From contig JAGCDO010000039.1 of assembly GCA_017651265.1 (NCBI GenBank), positions 46,305 to 110,304 of the forward strand: a DNA stretch of 64,000 nt. Reading direction: 5' to 3'. The position numbers and the translations under genes are program-made. Of this stretch, positions 40,843 to 49,872 are shown in pieces. The notes under the pieces are model-generated. The model searched no databases, was not told the DNA's origin, and was given only the letters and a program-made list of their open reading frames with translations. How positions within the stretch are numbered: the first letter of the stretch is position 1; every line of letters begins with the position of its first letter. The stretch comes from Prevotella sp. Lineage in GTDB: Bacteria; Bacteroidota; Bacteroidia; Bacteroidales; Bacteroidaceae.

Positions 40843-41600
40843 TGGGAGTTTATAATCAATTCTCTCTTCAAGGTAAGACAATCCTAATTACTGGTGGAGC
40901 TGGCGGCATTGGAAGCGCCACAGCTCAGACTTGTATAGACCTTGGAGCCAGGGTTATTTTAACGGATATCCGTGAGGATGCCCTTAAGGCCACCCTGGCT
41001 TCATTGCCAGAGTCTCAGTCCGGAGAGCCCAATCTCTGCTTTACGGCAGACCTGACAGATGCGGATCAGCTTGCTGCATTGGTGGATTTTTGTCCCGCGT
41101 TAGACGGATTGGTCTGCAATGCCGGTGTAATGAAGTTGACACCGACACAGTTTATCACAGAAGAGGAACTGACACGCATCCAGAAGATTAATTTGAATGC
41201 GCCCATCCTGCTAACACGTTCTCTGTTAAAGAAGAAAAAGATCAAGAAGGGAGGTTCCATAGTCTTCACGGCTTCAGCAGCTGGCGTGTATCGTGTTTCT
41301 ATAGGAAATGGTATCTATGCCTCAACCAAATGTGGCATTGATGCTTTTATGCGGACGGTGGCCTTAGAGGTCGGTCCTAAGGGAATACGCTGTAACAGCG
41401 TGAACCCTGGTATGGTGGAAACTGCGTTGATAGGTTCCTTTACTGAAGAAGAGAAGGAGCGCGAAAAGAAGAACTACCCATTAAGACGTTTTGCCCAACC
41501 GGAAGACATCGCCAATGGTATTGTTTATCTGTTGTCTGATGCATCATCGTTCGTCACTGGTACAGCATTGAAGATTGATGGCGGAATGACGCTTGGGTAG
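40842..41600 (+). CDS. FabG-like short-chain reductase 1
   Basis: 252 residues. NAD(P) motif TGGAGGIGSAT at 15-25, CNAGVM, catalytic Ser in FTASAAGVY, YASTKCGIDAF (Tyr-x3-Lys), and a FabG-like C-terminal end VTGTALKIDGGMTLG. Family role: 3-oxoacyl-ACP reduction or related keto/hydroxy conversion. Directly after an acyl carrier protein gene and before a second SDR, so one or both may reduce a carrier-bound intermediate (inference). Confidence 0.88.
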   Translation: MGVYNQFSLQGKTILITGGAGGIGSATAQTCIDLGARVILTDIREDALKATLASLPESQSGEPNLCFTADLTDADQLAALVDFCPALDGLVCNAGVMKLTPTQFITEEELTRIQKINLNAPILLTRSLLKKKKIKKGGSIVFTASAAGVYRVSIGNGIYASTKCGIDAFMRTVALEVGPKGIRCNSVNPGMVETALIGSFTEEEKEREKKNYPLRRFAQPEDIANGIVYLLSDASSFVTGTALKIDGGMTLG

Positions 41601-41630
41601 TTCATGGTTTGTAATTCATAGTTCATAGTT

Positions 41631-42389
41631 ATGGAGAGACTGTTAGAGAATAAGGTGTGCATTATTACAGGTGCTGCACAAGGTATTGGTAAGGGAATAG
41701 CTGAGCGTTTTGCTGCCGATGGTGCTATTGTCTATGCCTGTGATCTTCGTGAAGGTAGCATGGATGAGTGGGCAAAAGATTGTGCCGAGCGCAACGATAC
41801 CCGAATCATCCCCATGTACTTTGATGTCTCCGACGCCGTAGCAGTGAAGAATGCCTTGATGGGTATCTTTAAGGCAGAGAAACGTATTGATGCATTGGTA
41901 AACAATGCCGGAGTGGTGTTCAATAAAAAGATTGGCATGATTGTGCGTCAGGAAACGGAGTTGATGTTCCGCATCAATGTGATTGCCGTTATCGAACTGG
42001 TTCAGCTTTGTTCTCGCTTGATGGCCCGCACGGGTGGCGGCTCGATTGTGAATATTGCTTCTGTAACTGCCGTACTGGGTTCCCCTGGGCAGTCTGCTTA
42101 TTCTGCCACGAAGGGTGCCATCATCTCATTTACCAAATCGGCTGCCAAGGAGTTGGCACCCCAAGGTATCCGCGTGAATGCCGTGGCTCCAGGTATCGTC
42201 AAGACAGAACGTTTTGCAGAGCTGTATGAGAGTGACGGTGCTAAAATCGATCAGCGTATCTCACGGATCGGTCTTGGACGGCTCGGAACTCCAGAAGATA
42301 TAGCTAATGCCTGTGCTTTCCTTGCTTCTGATAGAGCTAGTTATATCTCAGGGGAAATCCTTGGGGTAAATGGCTGCGCATCAATTTAA
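41631..42389 (+). CDS. FabG-like short-chain reductase 2
   Basis: 252 residues. NAD(P) motif TGAAQGIGKGIA at 13-24, VNNAGVV, YSATKGAIISF (Tyr-x3-Lys), IRVNAVAPGIVKTERF and C-terminal ISGEILGVNGCASI. It is a typical FabG-like SDR but not closely alike to the reductase upstream, so the two are not a recent duplication. Likely partner of the ACP/KAS module. Followed by an R4 repeat element and a GxxExxY cassette. Confidence 0.88.
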   Translation: MERLLENKVCIITGAAQGIGKGIAERFAADGAIVYACDLREGSMDEWAKDCAERNDTRIIPMYFDVSDAVAVKNALMGIFKAEKRIDALVNNAGVVFNKKIGMIVRQETELMFRINVIAVIELVQLCSRLMARTGGGSIVNIASVTAVLGSPGQSAYSATKGAIISFTKSAAKELAPQGIRVNAVAPGIVKTERFAELYESDGAKIDQRISRIGLGRLGTPEDIANACAFLASDRASYISGEILGVNGCASI

Positions 42390-42410
42390 ACCACAGTAAT
42401 TGTTATTAAA

Positions 42411-42490
42411 AGACCACGGATCTAACAGATTAAACGGATATTATTAAGTCAGTATAATTCGTGTCATCCGTGCAATCCGTGTTCGTAATA
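42411..42490. repeat. R4 repeat element left of GxxExxY gene 2
   Basis: GACCACGGATCTAACAGATT ... ATCCGTGCAATCCGTGTTC. The arms are imperfect inverted repeats (CACGGAT / ATCCGTG). Confidence 0.8.
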
Positions 42491-42500
42491 TACAATAATA

Positions 42501-42872
42501 ATGTTGCTCTATGGTAATGAGAGTTATGCAATAAATGGTGCCGCTTTCCATGTGTATAACTCACTTGGATCAGGTTTCCTTGAAGCTGTATATCAAGAAG
42601 CCTTGGAGATAGAGTTTCAGAAACGCGACATTCCTTACGAAAGAGAAAAAGAACTGCGTATCATTTACGATGGTGTGGAACTTAAGCAAACCTATAAGGC
42701 TGATTTCGTATGTTATGGTAAGATTATAGTGGAACTAAAAGCTGTATCGACATTGGATGATTCCCATCGTTCACAGGTGCATAACTACTTACATGCGACA
42801 CAGTATAGGCTGGGATTACTGTATAACTTTGGATACCCTGAAGGGATAGAAAAAGAAAGAATAATTATATAA
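42501..42872 (+). CDS. GxxExxY-family protein, copy 2
   Basis: 123 residues. GSGFLEAVYQEALEIEFQKR carries the family motif; ADFVCYGKIIVELKAV has the Asp...Glu-x-Lys nuclease-like core; SQVHNYLHATQYRLGLL follows. Clearly homologous to the copy at 29503-29898 but diverged, so not a recent duplicate. It interrupts the fatty-acid-like gene set and is bracketed by two R4 elements. Function unknown; see the finding on cassettes. Confidence 0.88.
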   Translation: MLLYGNESYAINGAAFHVYNSLGSGFLEAVYQEALEIEFQKRDIPYEREKELRIIYDGVELKQTYKADFVCYGKIIVELKAVSTLDDSHRSQVHNYLHATQYRLGLLYNFGYPEGIEKERIII

Positions 42873-42956
42873 GACCACGGATCTTCCAGATGTAACAGAT
42901 ACTATTGAATCGGCATAATCCGTGAAATTTGAGTAATCTGTGGTCGTCATAAAGAT
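42873..42956. repeat. R4 repeat element right of GxxExxY gene 2
   Basis: GACCACGGATCTTCCAGATG ... AATCTGTGGTCGTC. The ends GACCACGGAT and ATCTGTGGTC are an inverted pair. Confidence 0.8.
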
Positions 42957-42977
42957 AAATGTGGTAAGTATTTAAAG

Positions 42978-44381
42978 ATGATACTGAAATTAGATAAGTG
43001 GGCGAGTGATGCGGTAGCTGCAATTGATTCGCAAGGGCAGCAGTTGACGTATGGTGAACTAAGGGATTTTGCGGAGCAAGCAAGACAGTTGATGCCGAAA
43101 CGTTCATTGTTCTTCCTGTTGGTGGAGAACAATGTGGGGGGTATTGTTTGGACCATCAGTAATATATGTGCTGGTAACGTACCGCTGATACTGAATGCCC
43201 ATTTGGACGAAGGGCTATATAAGAGTTTGTATGAACTCTATCAGCCTCCTTTCGTCTGTGTGCCTGAAAAGATGGCTGAAAAGTTCGACTATCTAACAGC
43301 TGGTACATTCTATGGCTATACCTTGATGAAGACAGGCAATGAGGCTTGCCCGATGAACGAAGAACTGTCTCATCTATTACCGACATCAGGAAGTACAGGA
43401 AGTCCAAAGCTGGTACGCCATAAGTATGATAATATTGAGGCAGCTGCTTTGAATATCTCCACGTTCTTTGAACTAACAGAGAAAGATCGTCCTTTGATGG
43501 TACTCCCGCTATACTACACGATGGGCCTCTCGATGGTGTTCAGTCATTTCTATGTGGGTGCTACTGTTCTCATCACAAACCTCAGTATGACAGACCGTAA
43601 CTTCTGGAAGTTTATGAAGGAAGAACGGGCAACCAGTTTCACTGGTGTTCCGTATAGCTTTGAGATTTTGAATCTGATGCGTTTCTTCCGGATGGATCTG
43701 CCCGATCTGACCTTGTTGACACAGGGTGGGGGACGTATGCCGAAGGAACTGAATTTGAAGTTTGCTGAGTTCTGCCGAGATAATGGTAAGCAATGGATAG
43801 CTACTTATGGTCAGTCGGAGTGTACTGCTCGTATGGCCTGGTTGCCTCCGAAGTGGGCAATAGACAAAGTGGGTAGTATAGGTATTGCTGTACCCAATGC
43901 TGAACTCTCTTTGATTGATATGGATGGTAATCCAATTACCACTCCCAATACTGAGGGTGAAATGTGCTATCGTGGTAAGAACGTGACTATGGGTTATGCC
44001 CGTCAGCGTGAAGATCTTCTCTTAGGTGATGAGCGTCATGGCTTTATCCGTACTGGTGATTTGGCTTATTTCGATGAAGACGGTTGCTATTATATCACCG
44101 GTCGAATGGGCCGTTTCCTGAAACTCTTTGGTATGCGTGTCGGCTTGGATGAGTGCGAACGTATCGTTAAGGGGAAATACCCCAATCTGGAATGTGCTTG
44201 TGTCGGAACAGACGAAAAGATGATAGTCTATCTAACAGATGAGAGCTTTAAAACTCAAGTTAAAGAGGAACTTGTCAATCGTCTAAAACTCGTAGCTTCT
44301 TCTTTCGAGGTACGAATCATTGATGAGATACCGAAGAACGAAGCCGGCAAAATACTTTACGCAAAATTAAGTACCCAATAG
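42978..44381 (+). CDS. AMP-binding acyl-activating enzyme (acyl-CoA/acyl-ACP ligase)
   Basis: 467 residues, ANL superfamily. P-loop-like LLPTSGSTGSPKLVRHKYDN (A3 motif), ATYGQSECTARM (A5), FIRTGDLAYFDEDGCYYITGR (A7/A8, in parts) and the catalytic lysine near the end in KNEAGKILYAKL (A10). It activates a carboxylic acid as an adenylate and transfers it to a thiol; with two ACPs in the cluster, direct loading of an ACP is plausible (inference). Separated from the reductases by the GxxExxY cassette, and from the next ACP by 260 bp of repeats. Confidence 0.88.
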   Translation: MILKLDKWASDAVAAIDSQGQQLTYGELRDFAEQARQLMPKRSLFFLLVENNVGGIVWTISNICAGNVPLILNAHLDEGLYKSLYELYQPPFVCVPEKMAEKFDYLTAGTFYGYTLMKTGNEACPMNEELSHLLPTSGSTGSPKLVRHKYDNIEAAALNISTFFELTEKDRPLMVLPLYYTMGLSMVFSHFYVGATVLITNLSMTDRNFWKFMKEERATSFTGVPYSFEILNLMRFFRMDLPDLTLLTQGGGRMPKELNLKFAEFCRDNGKQWIATYGQSECTARMAWLPPKWAIDKVGSIGIAVPNAELSLIDMDGNPITTPNTEGEMCYRGKNVTMGYARQREDLLLGDERHGFIRTGDLAYFDEDGCYYITGRMGRFLKLFGMRVGLDECERIVKGKYPNLECACVGTDEKMIVYLTDESFKTQVKEELVNRLKLVASSFEVRIIDEIPKNEAGKILYAKLSTQ

Positions 44382-44640
44382 ACCACGGATCTAACAGATC
44401 TTGCGGATAATCATAAATCTGTATAATCCGAGAAATCCGTTTAATCCGTGTTCAGTAATAACCACATAGTCAGTTGTTTTAACATCAACCACAGATTACT
44501 CGGATCTAACGGATATTATCAAATCATCATAATCCGTGCAATCCGTTTAATCCGTGTTCAGTATAAACACAATTATCAGAGGTAAGTATTTCTGTGCTTT
44601 CTGTGTGACATAAGTAAAAAACAAATAAATCAGTGTGAAA
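44382..44640. repeat. Double R4 repeat block
   Basis: Two successive units: GACCACGGATCTAACAGATC...ATCCGTGTTC and CCACAGATTACTCGGATCTAACGG...ATCCGTGTTC. They are joined by a 60-bp segment (44458-44518) nearly identical to 36189-36250. A tail with TTTCTGTGCTTTCTGTGTGAC follows. No gene. Confidence 0.85.
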
Positions 44641-44644
44641 TAAT

Positions 44645-44884
44645 ATGGAGAATTTAGAGAAGTATAACAACGCGTTTGTTGAAGTGTTTGGAGCGAAAGT
44701 AGAAGAATTAAACGATGACTATTCGAAGGATAATGTGGGTGAGTGGGATTCTGTTCATCAGTTGACGTTGATTTCCATCTTCGAGGAAGCCTTCGATATC
44801 ATGTTCGATCCCGAGGATATCATGGAGATGACCTCCTATGCTAAAGGAAAGGAACTCCTTCAGAAATACGAGGTAGAACTTTAA
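44645..44884 (+). CDS. Acyl carrier protein 2
   Basis: 79 residues with the carrier serine in NVGEWDSVHQLTLI (Asp-Ser-Val) and a helical acidic pattern, FEEAFDIMFDPEDIMEM. Distinct from ACP 1. It precedes the ketosynthase gene by 35 bp of an R6-type repeat and is its likely partner. Confidence 0.88.
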   Translation: MENLEKYNNAFVEVFGAKVEELNDDYSKDNVGEWDSVHQLTLISIFEEAFDIMFDPEDIMEMTSYAKGKELLQKYEVEL

Positions 44885-44919
44885 TCCTTCAATTTTTCAA
44901 CTTTTCAATTTTTACTAGC

Positions 44920-45978
44920 GTGGCAAAGTGGGAAATTAAAAACGTAAACATAGCCGGTGTAGCGATGGCGGTGCCTGAGCATACCGTGAAGACAGCAGAG
45001 ATAGATTTATTTACACCTGAGGAAGCCGAGGTCTTTGACAAGACCGTAGGTATCAAGTCACGACATATCGCCCCGGATACGATTTGTGCCTCGGATATGT
45101 GTCAGGCAGCAGGTGAGAAACTGTTAGAAGAGCTGGGTTGGGAGAAAGAGAGTATCGATGCACTAATCTTTGAATCTGTGACTGGTGATTATCGCACCCC
45201 TCCAACTTCATGTCTGTTACAAGATCGCATGGGCCTGAGTGAAGACTGCTTCTGCATAGATATACCCATGGGATGCTGTGGTTGTATGTATGCCATTACA
45301 GTAGCAGGTAATCTGTTGACCACGGGGCAGATCAAACGTGCACTTCTCTTAGTTGGAGATACGGCCCTTCGCATGGGCTCCATGAAAGACAAGAGCCGTG
45401 TGCCCCTGTTTGGTGATGGCGGAACTGCACTTGCGTTGGAATATGACGAAACAGCCAATGATATCATTATCGATTTCCACACTTTAGGAAAAGGTGGTGA
45501 TGCGTTGATGACACCTCATGGTGGTTTCCGTCATCCTGTAACACCAGAGTCCTTCGAGTACGAAGACTTTGGCAATGGTATTGTCCGTGCCCCAATTCAT
45601 ACAATGATCAACGGTATGAATGTCTTCTCTTTTGCCATAAGCCGACCTCCAAAGTCTGTGGAGAAGTTTTTGACAGATTACGACCTCGATCGCAATACCG
45701 ACATTGACTATTTCCTAATTCATCAGGCGAATAAGATGATTGTCGATAGGGTAGTGAAAAAGTTGAAACTTCCCTTGGAGAAGGTTCCTTATAACTTAGA
45801 GGAGTTCGGTAATCTTGGTGGTGCCAGCATTCCATCATTGATGGTAACACGTATCGCAGATAAGTTGCGCAAGGAACCTACAACTATCCTTGGCTCATCA
45901 TTCGGTCTTGGCCTCAGCTGGGGCACCATGTTATTAAAAACGAAGCCGATGGTGATACCACAGATGGTGGTATTATAG
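44920..45978 (+). CDS. Ketoacyl-ACP synthase III-like (FabH-type) enzyme
   Basis: 352 residues, start GTG at 44920. The thiolase-fold triad is visible: active-site Cys in IPMGCCGCMYAIT, His in FLIHQANKMIVDRV, and Asn in FGNLGGASIPSL. The last two are FabH-like. It condenses an acyl-CoA or acyl-ACP with malonyl-ACP, or transfers an acyl group. With ACPs, reductases and ligase, it forms a small dedicated acyl-building set inside a polysaccharide locus. Confidence 0.9.
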   Translation: MAKWEIKNVNIAGVAMAVPEHTVKTAEIDLFTPEEAEVFDKTVGIKSRHIAPDTICASDMCQAAGEKLLEELGWEKESIDALIFESVTGDYRTPPTSCLLQDRMGLSEDCFCIDIPMGCCGCMYAITVAGNLLTTGQIKRALLLVGDTALRMGSMKDKSRVPLFGDGGTALALEYDETANDIIIDFHTLGKGGDALMTPHGGFRHPVTPESFEYEDFGNGIVRAPIHTMINGMNVFSFAISRPPKSVEKFLTDYDLDRNTDIDYFLIHQANKMIVDRVVKKLKLPLEKVPYNLEEFGNLGGASIPSLMVTRIADKLRKEPTTILGSSFGLGLSWGTMLLKTKPMVIPQMVVL

Positions 45979-46093
45979 TGATTAGTGAACCAAGCACATG
46001 TCAACTCGACCACGAATTTGACAGATCAAATTCTACAGTCATGTATGTGGAGAAGATAGTTTCGATAAATTAAGTTGGTTAATCATATTAGAA

Positions 46094-46828
46094 ATGGAAG
46101 ATATTCAATTTATGCTTAAACCTGAATGGGTGACGTGGCAAGACATTAAAGAATGTATGATAAAAGCACATGAGCCTTTAAGAAAGAAAGGTGTAGTGAT
46201 GCAGAACCAAACTATGAGCGTTGATGAGTTTGAGAAGGCATATCAAAATGCAATGTGTTTTGTGGCTTTGAAAGACAAGGAGGTGGTGGGCATGTGCTCA
46301 TGTAAGATTGCCAAAGTAAACATGTGGTGGCATAAAGGGGAGGTAATCTATACATTCGGTGATGCCATCATACCAGAGTTCCGAGGAACTGACGTTTACT
46401 TGGGTTTACAAAAAATACGTTTGGACTATATTAAACAGTCAGGGGTTAGAATACTCTTTTTCAATACCGAAGAGAATAACAAATTGGTTCAGAAGTTGAA
46501 TATGAAAAAGGGTGCAAAATGTGTTAAGTTTTATGCGTCACCTAAAACTTGGTATTACTCTGTGGTCATGGCAAGGTGGTTAGATGGGTGTCCATATAGT
46601 GATAGGTATTGTAATTTCCGATTCTACATATCAAAATTCTTAGTTAAGACTTTATGGAAGCCTGGTAGGGTGATTAGATTCTTACCTCTGAGAAATGCTG
46701 ATTTTCAGAAGATATATGACCATTACCAATTGTGTTCAGATATGATTAGTGTGGAAGACTACTGTAAGAAAATGGATGTCAATTATTACCGTTTTATTAA
46801 GTGGAGAAAACGACATAGCAAGAGTTAG
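46094..46828 (+). CDS. GNAT-like acetyltransferase
   Basis: 244 residues. The GNAT core is at about 40-150: VALKDKEVVGMCSCKI (strand pair), then TFGDAIIPEFRGTDVYLGLQKIRLDYI with the acetyl-CoA pyrophosphate loop, and FFNTEENNKLVQKLNMKKG at the end of the fold. The C-terminal 90 residues are Arg/Lys/Tyr-rich and unrecognised. Probably acylates an amino-sugar or the head group made by its neighbours (inference). Codon use is AT-rich from here to about 60 kb. Confidence 0.65.
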   Translation: MEDIQFMLKPEWVTWQDIKECMIKAHEPLRKKGVVMQNQTMSVDEFEKAYQNAMCFVALKDKEVVGMCSCKIAKVNMWWHKGEVIYTFGDAIIPEFRGTDVYLGLQKIRLDYIKQSGVRILFFNTEENNKLVQKLNMKKGAKCVKFYASPKTWYYSVVMARWLDGCPYSDRYCNFRFYISKFLVKTLWKPGRVIRFLPLRNADFQKIYDHYQLCSDMISVEDYCKKMDVNYYRFIKWRKRHSKS

Positions 46829-46857
46829 AGAATCAATCAAATAAACATACAAGAGTA

Positions 46858-47454
46858 ATGAAGTTTCTTTTCGATTTAGACGGAACGGTCACTTCTCAAG
46901 AAACCCTTCCTGTTATCGCCAACCATTTCGGCATTAGCAAGGAGATGGAGGAACTGACAAAGCAGACTGTACAAGGCAATATTCCGTTCGTAGAGAGTTT
47001 TATCCGACGAGTGAATATCTTAGGAACCCTCCCTGTTTCTGAGGTTGATGATCTTTTGGGTAAGGTGCCCCTATACCCATTGGTTCATCAATTTATACAA
47101 GATCATCCAGAAAACTGTGCTGTAGTAACAGGAAACTTGGATTGCTGGTGCAGTCAACTTAATGCAAAAGTAGGTTGTCAGGCATTCTGCTCCCATGCCA
47201 TAGTGGAAAGCAACAAAGTAGTGAAGTTGGACAAAATTCTGCGTAAAGAATCAGTAGTGGATCATTTCAGGTCATTGGGTGAAACCGTGGTTTTTATCGG
47301 TGATGGTAACAATGATTTGGAGGCTATGCGACATGCGAATTTCTCCATTGCCGTAGGTCTCACTCATAATCCGGCCAAGAGTTTATTATCTATTGTTGAT
47401 TATATTTTTTATAATGAGAAAGCATTATGTCGTCAACTAAGTCAGTTGTTATAA
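46858..47454 (+). CDS. HAD-superfamily phosphatase, SerB-like
   Basis: 198 residues. HAD motif I FDLDGTVTSQET (Asp5 and Asp7), motif II in CAVVTGNLDCW, motif IV GDGNNDLEAM. The cap position fits type IB, like phosphoserine phosphatase. It overlaps the nucleotidyltransferase gene by 28 bp. It likely hydrolyses a phosphorylated precursor in head-group synthesis; substrate unknown. Confidence 0.85.
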   Translation: MKFLFDLDGTVTSQETLPVIANHFGISKEMEELTKQTVQGNIPFVESFIRRVNILGTLPVSEVDDLLGKVPLYPLVHQFIQDHPENCAVVTGNLDCWCSQLNAKVGCQAFCSHAIVESNKVVKLDKILRKESVVDHFRSLGETVVFIGDGNNDLEAMRHANFSIAVGLTHNPAKSLLSIVDYIFYNEKALCRQLSQLL

Positions 47455-48059
47455 GTTGTGCGGGAATCGGTTCCCGTTTAGGCTTGGGTTTAACAAAAGC
47501 CTTGGTACAGATAAATGGTCGTTCCTTGATTTCATGGCAGTTGGAACTGTTCAAGGATGTGGAGGATCTTAGAATTGTCGTAGGTTTTCAAGCCAATGAC
47601 ATTATTGAGGAAGTCAGAAAATATCGTGATGATGTGACATTTGTGTTCAATCATCGCTATTTCGAGACGAAGACAGGTGCCAGTTTCTTCTTGGGAGCAC
47701 GTCATGCCAATGAATATATATTGGAGTGGGATGGAGACCTGTTGGTTCACCCTGATGATGTTAAGATGATATTGGCTACAGAAGATGAGTTCATTTGCTA
47801 TTCTGATAAGACTTCTGATGATGCCGTTTTTGTTAAGGTGGATGAACAAGGCAACGTATTGGAGTTCTCACGTGAATACGGCGACTATGAGTGGACTGGT
47901 CCAGCCTGCATGTGTAAAAAGCATCTTGCATATTGCTCTCAAAATGTGTTTAATATGTTTGAGTCTTATTTGCCAATGAAGGGTATTAAAGTACGGGCAT
48001 ATGATATCGACACATATGACGACTATCAGCGAGTGTCCAGGATTGTGAAAGACTGGTAG
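47427..48059 (+). CDS. Nucleotidyltransferase of LicC-like (CTP:phosphocholine-type) family
   Basis: 210 residues. N-terminal GIGSRLGLGLTKALVQINGR is the sugar-nucleotidyltransferase loop, and EWDGDLLVHPDD holds the metal-binding DxD. Size and motif order fit LicC, the CTP:phosphocholine cytidylyltransferase, and related NTP transferases. Two LicD-type genes follow at 49083 and 52286. Predicted role: activates an amino-alcohol phosphate or similar head group for LicD-mediated transfer (inference). Confidence 0.8.
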   Translation: MSSTKSVVISCAGIGSRLGLGLTKALVQINGRSLISWQLELFKDVEDLRIVVGFQANDIIEEVRKYRDDVTFVFNHRYFETKTGASFFLGARHANEYILEWDGDLLVHPDDVKMILATEDEFICYSDKTSDDAVFVKVDEQGNVLEFSREYGDYEWTGPACMCKKHLAYCSQNVFNMFESYLPMKGIKVRAYDIDTYDDYQRVSRIVKDW

Positions 48060-48091
48060 TATTTCTTTTGTATATATATTTCTTATAGAAT

Positions 48092-48517
48092 ATGTTTATA
48101 AGAGCATATCTTTGGCGAAAGTTGACGAGCGCATATTCGAATTATTTGCGGCTTATATATAAAATGGACATCGGAAGAGATTGCAGGATTTCTTGGAAAG
48201 CGCATCTTGATAAGTCTGTTAATCCCAAAGGTATTCACATTGGCGATGGAACTCGTGTTCTTAACGGTGCCATGATTCTGACACATGATGCATGCCGTGG
48301 CCTGAAAATAGATACATATATAGGAAAGAATTGTGTTATCGGCGTACGTTCAATTATTCTTCCAGGCATTAGAATTGGTGATTCGGCAGTAGTGGGTGCA
48401 GGAAGTGTGGTTACCAAAAATGTTTCACCTAATACTATTGTGGCAGGTAACCCTGCAACATTAATTTCCGAAGGTGTAGTTTGCAAAAAAGGAAGGATTT
48501 TAACGAAGATAGAGTGA
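48092..48517 (+). CDS. Hexapeptide-repeat acyltransferase 1
   Basis: 141 residues with left-handed beta-helix repeats: IHIGDGTRVLNGAMILTHD, IGKNCVIGVRSIILPGIRIGDSAVVGAGSVV in parts, and VAGNPATLI at the end. His in THDACRG is the likely catalytic residue. The family (LacA/WcaF/VatD-like) transfers acetyl groups from acetyl-CoA to sugars. Together with the next gene it suggests two O-acetylation steps. Confidence 0.85.
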   Translation: MFIRAYLWRKLTSAYSNYLRLIYKMDIGRDCRISWKAHLDKSVNPKGIHIGDGTRVLNGAMILTHDACRGLKIDTYIGKNCVIGVRSIILPGIRIGDSAVVGAGSVVTKNVSPNTIVAGNPATLISEGVVCKKGRILTKIE

Positions 48518-48553
48518 AGTTGTTTAGTTAAATATTTATTAAAGCAAATAATA

Positions 48554-49051
48554 ATGGAAACAGAAAAGATTGTTAGGCCAAAGAAAACGGTCAGACAGAA
48601 AATTAAGATTTATTTATTCCGAGGTGTTAGTAGATTAACTGTATTCTATTTGCGTCACATTCGTGGTGTTGAAGTTGGAAAATGCTGCAGAATACAAAGA
48701 AAAGCAAAGATAGATGGAGTCAATCCTCACGGAGTACACATTGGGGATTATGTCGGAATAGCACAAAATTCAGTCATATTAGCACATGATCATTATCGCG
48801 ATTATAGTCATCAATACGTTCATACAAGAATAGGACATCATGTGAATATAGGATGGGGTGCCTTTATAGGTCCTGGCGTAACCATTGGTAATCATGTAAT
48901 TGTTGGTGCTAACGCAGTCGTTACAAAAGACGTTCCATCCAATGTTATAGTAGCAGGCAATCCAGCTAAAATTATTAAAGTAAATATAGAACTGAATGAT
49001 ATGGGCGGACTTTTACGCAGAGGAGAACGTCCAACACAGATAAAATGTTGA
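48554..49051 (+). CDS. Hexapeptide-repeat acyltransferase 2
   Basis: 165 residues. An N-terminal basic helix precedes hexapeptide repeats: [24 protein letters not shown] with the catalytic His, then [31 protein letters not shown] in parts, and [11 protein letters not shown]. WcaF/Maa-like O-acetyltransferase. Related to but diverged from the acyltransferase just upstream. Confidence 0.87.
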   Translation: METEKIVRPKKTVRQKIKIYLFRGVSRLTVFYLRHIRGVEVGKCCRIQRKAKIDGVNPHGVHIGDYVGIAQNSVILAHDHYRDYSHQYVHTRIGHHVNIGWGAFIGPGVTIGNHVIVGANAVVTKDVPSNVIVAGNPAKIIKVNIELNDMGGLLRRGERPTQIKC

Positions 49052-49082
49052 CTTCACTGTTGAAATGTTTTAGTATTTATTT

Positions 49083-49865
49083 ATGGATTTGGATAATAGA
49101 TATGGACTTCTTGAAAGACAAACAGAATTGTTGACTCTCTTGAAGAAGTTTCATAAACATTGTTGCGATAACGGCATAGTATATAGTTTGGACTGGGGGT
49201 CGTTGCTGGGAGCGGTTAGACATAAAGGTTTTATACCATGGGATGGTGATATCGATGTCATGGTAGATAGAACGAATCTTGAAGAGTTAATTAGTTCCAT
49301 AGCAAAGGATAAAGAACTGGTTATTGATAATTCAAGTCCTCGGACGATTTGGATTAGGAGAGTATATGAAGCAGAAAACAAAGGTATAACAGACTGGAAC
49401 ACATACGAAATACCTTCTATAGATGTTTTTGTTATTGACAATGCTCCCGACGGACGATTAGCAAGAAAGGTAAGATTATTAGAGGTGTTGTTGTTACAAG
49501 GAATGACAAAAGTACATATACGTCTGCGGAAAGGAAACATGTTGATGAAATTGTGTACAGTTCTGACATTTTTCCTAGGAAAACTGTTCTCGCGTGAAAC
49601 AAAGTTACGATGGTATGATGCTGTAGCACAGATGTCAAATAGTAAGACAACTCGGCAGAAGACATGCTATTTTGAGGAAATAAAATGCCTTGGGAAGTAT
49701 TATCCAGCTAACTTGTTAAGTTCGGTTATTATCGTCCCATTTGAAGGAATAGATGTTTGTGTTGTTGAGGATTATCATCAATGCTTGTGTGTACAGTTTG
49801 GCGATAATTATATGACCCCTCCGCCTGAATCAGAAAGAGTTGCCAATCATATAAAAAAAGAATAA
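49083..49865 (+). CDS. LicD-family phosphotransferase 1
   Basis: 260 residues. [20 protein letters not shown] (positions about 38-57) is the LicD signature with the metal-binding DxD, and [14 protein letters not shown] is the typical C-terminal element. LicD proteins move phosphocholine or related phospho-groups from CDP donors onto glycans. Donor enzymes are encoded nearby (47427 and 50953). Confidence 0.9.
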   Translation: MDLDNRYGLLERQTELLTLLKKFHKHCCDNGIVYSLDWGSLLGAVRHKGFIPWDGDIDVMVDRTNLEELISSIAKDKELVIDNSSPRTIWIRRVYEAENKGITDWNTYEIPSIDVFVIDNAPDGRLARKVRLLEVLLLQGMTKVHIRLRKGNMLMKLCTVLTFFLGKLFSRETKLRWYDAVAQMSNSKTTRQKTCYFEEIKCLGKYYPANLLSSVIIVPFEGIDVCVVEDYHQCLCVQFGDNYMTPPPESERVANHIKKE

Positions 49866-49872
49866 TAGGGAT

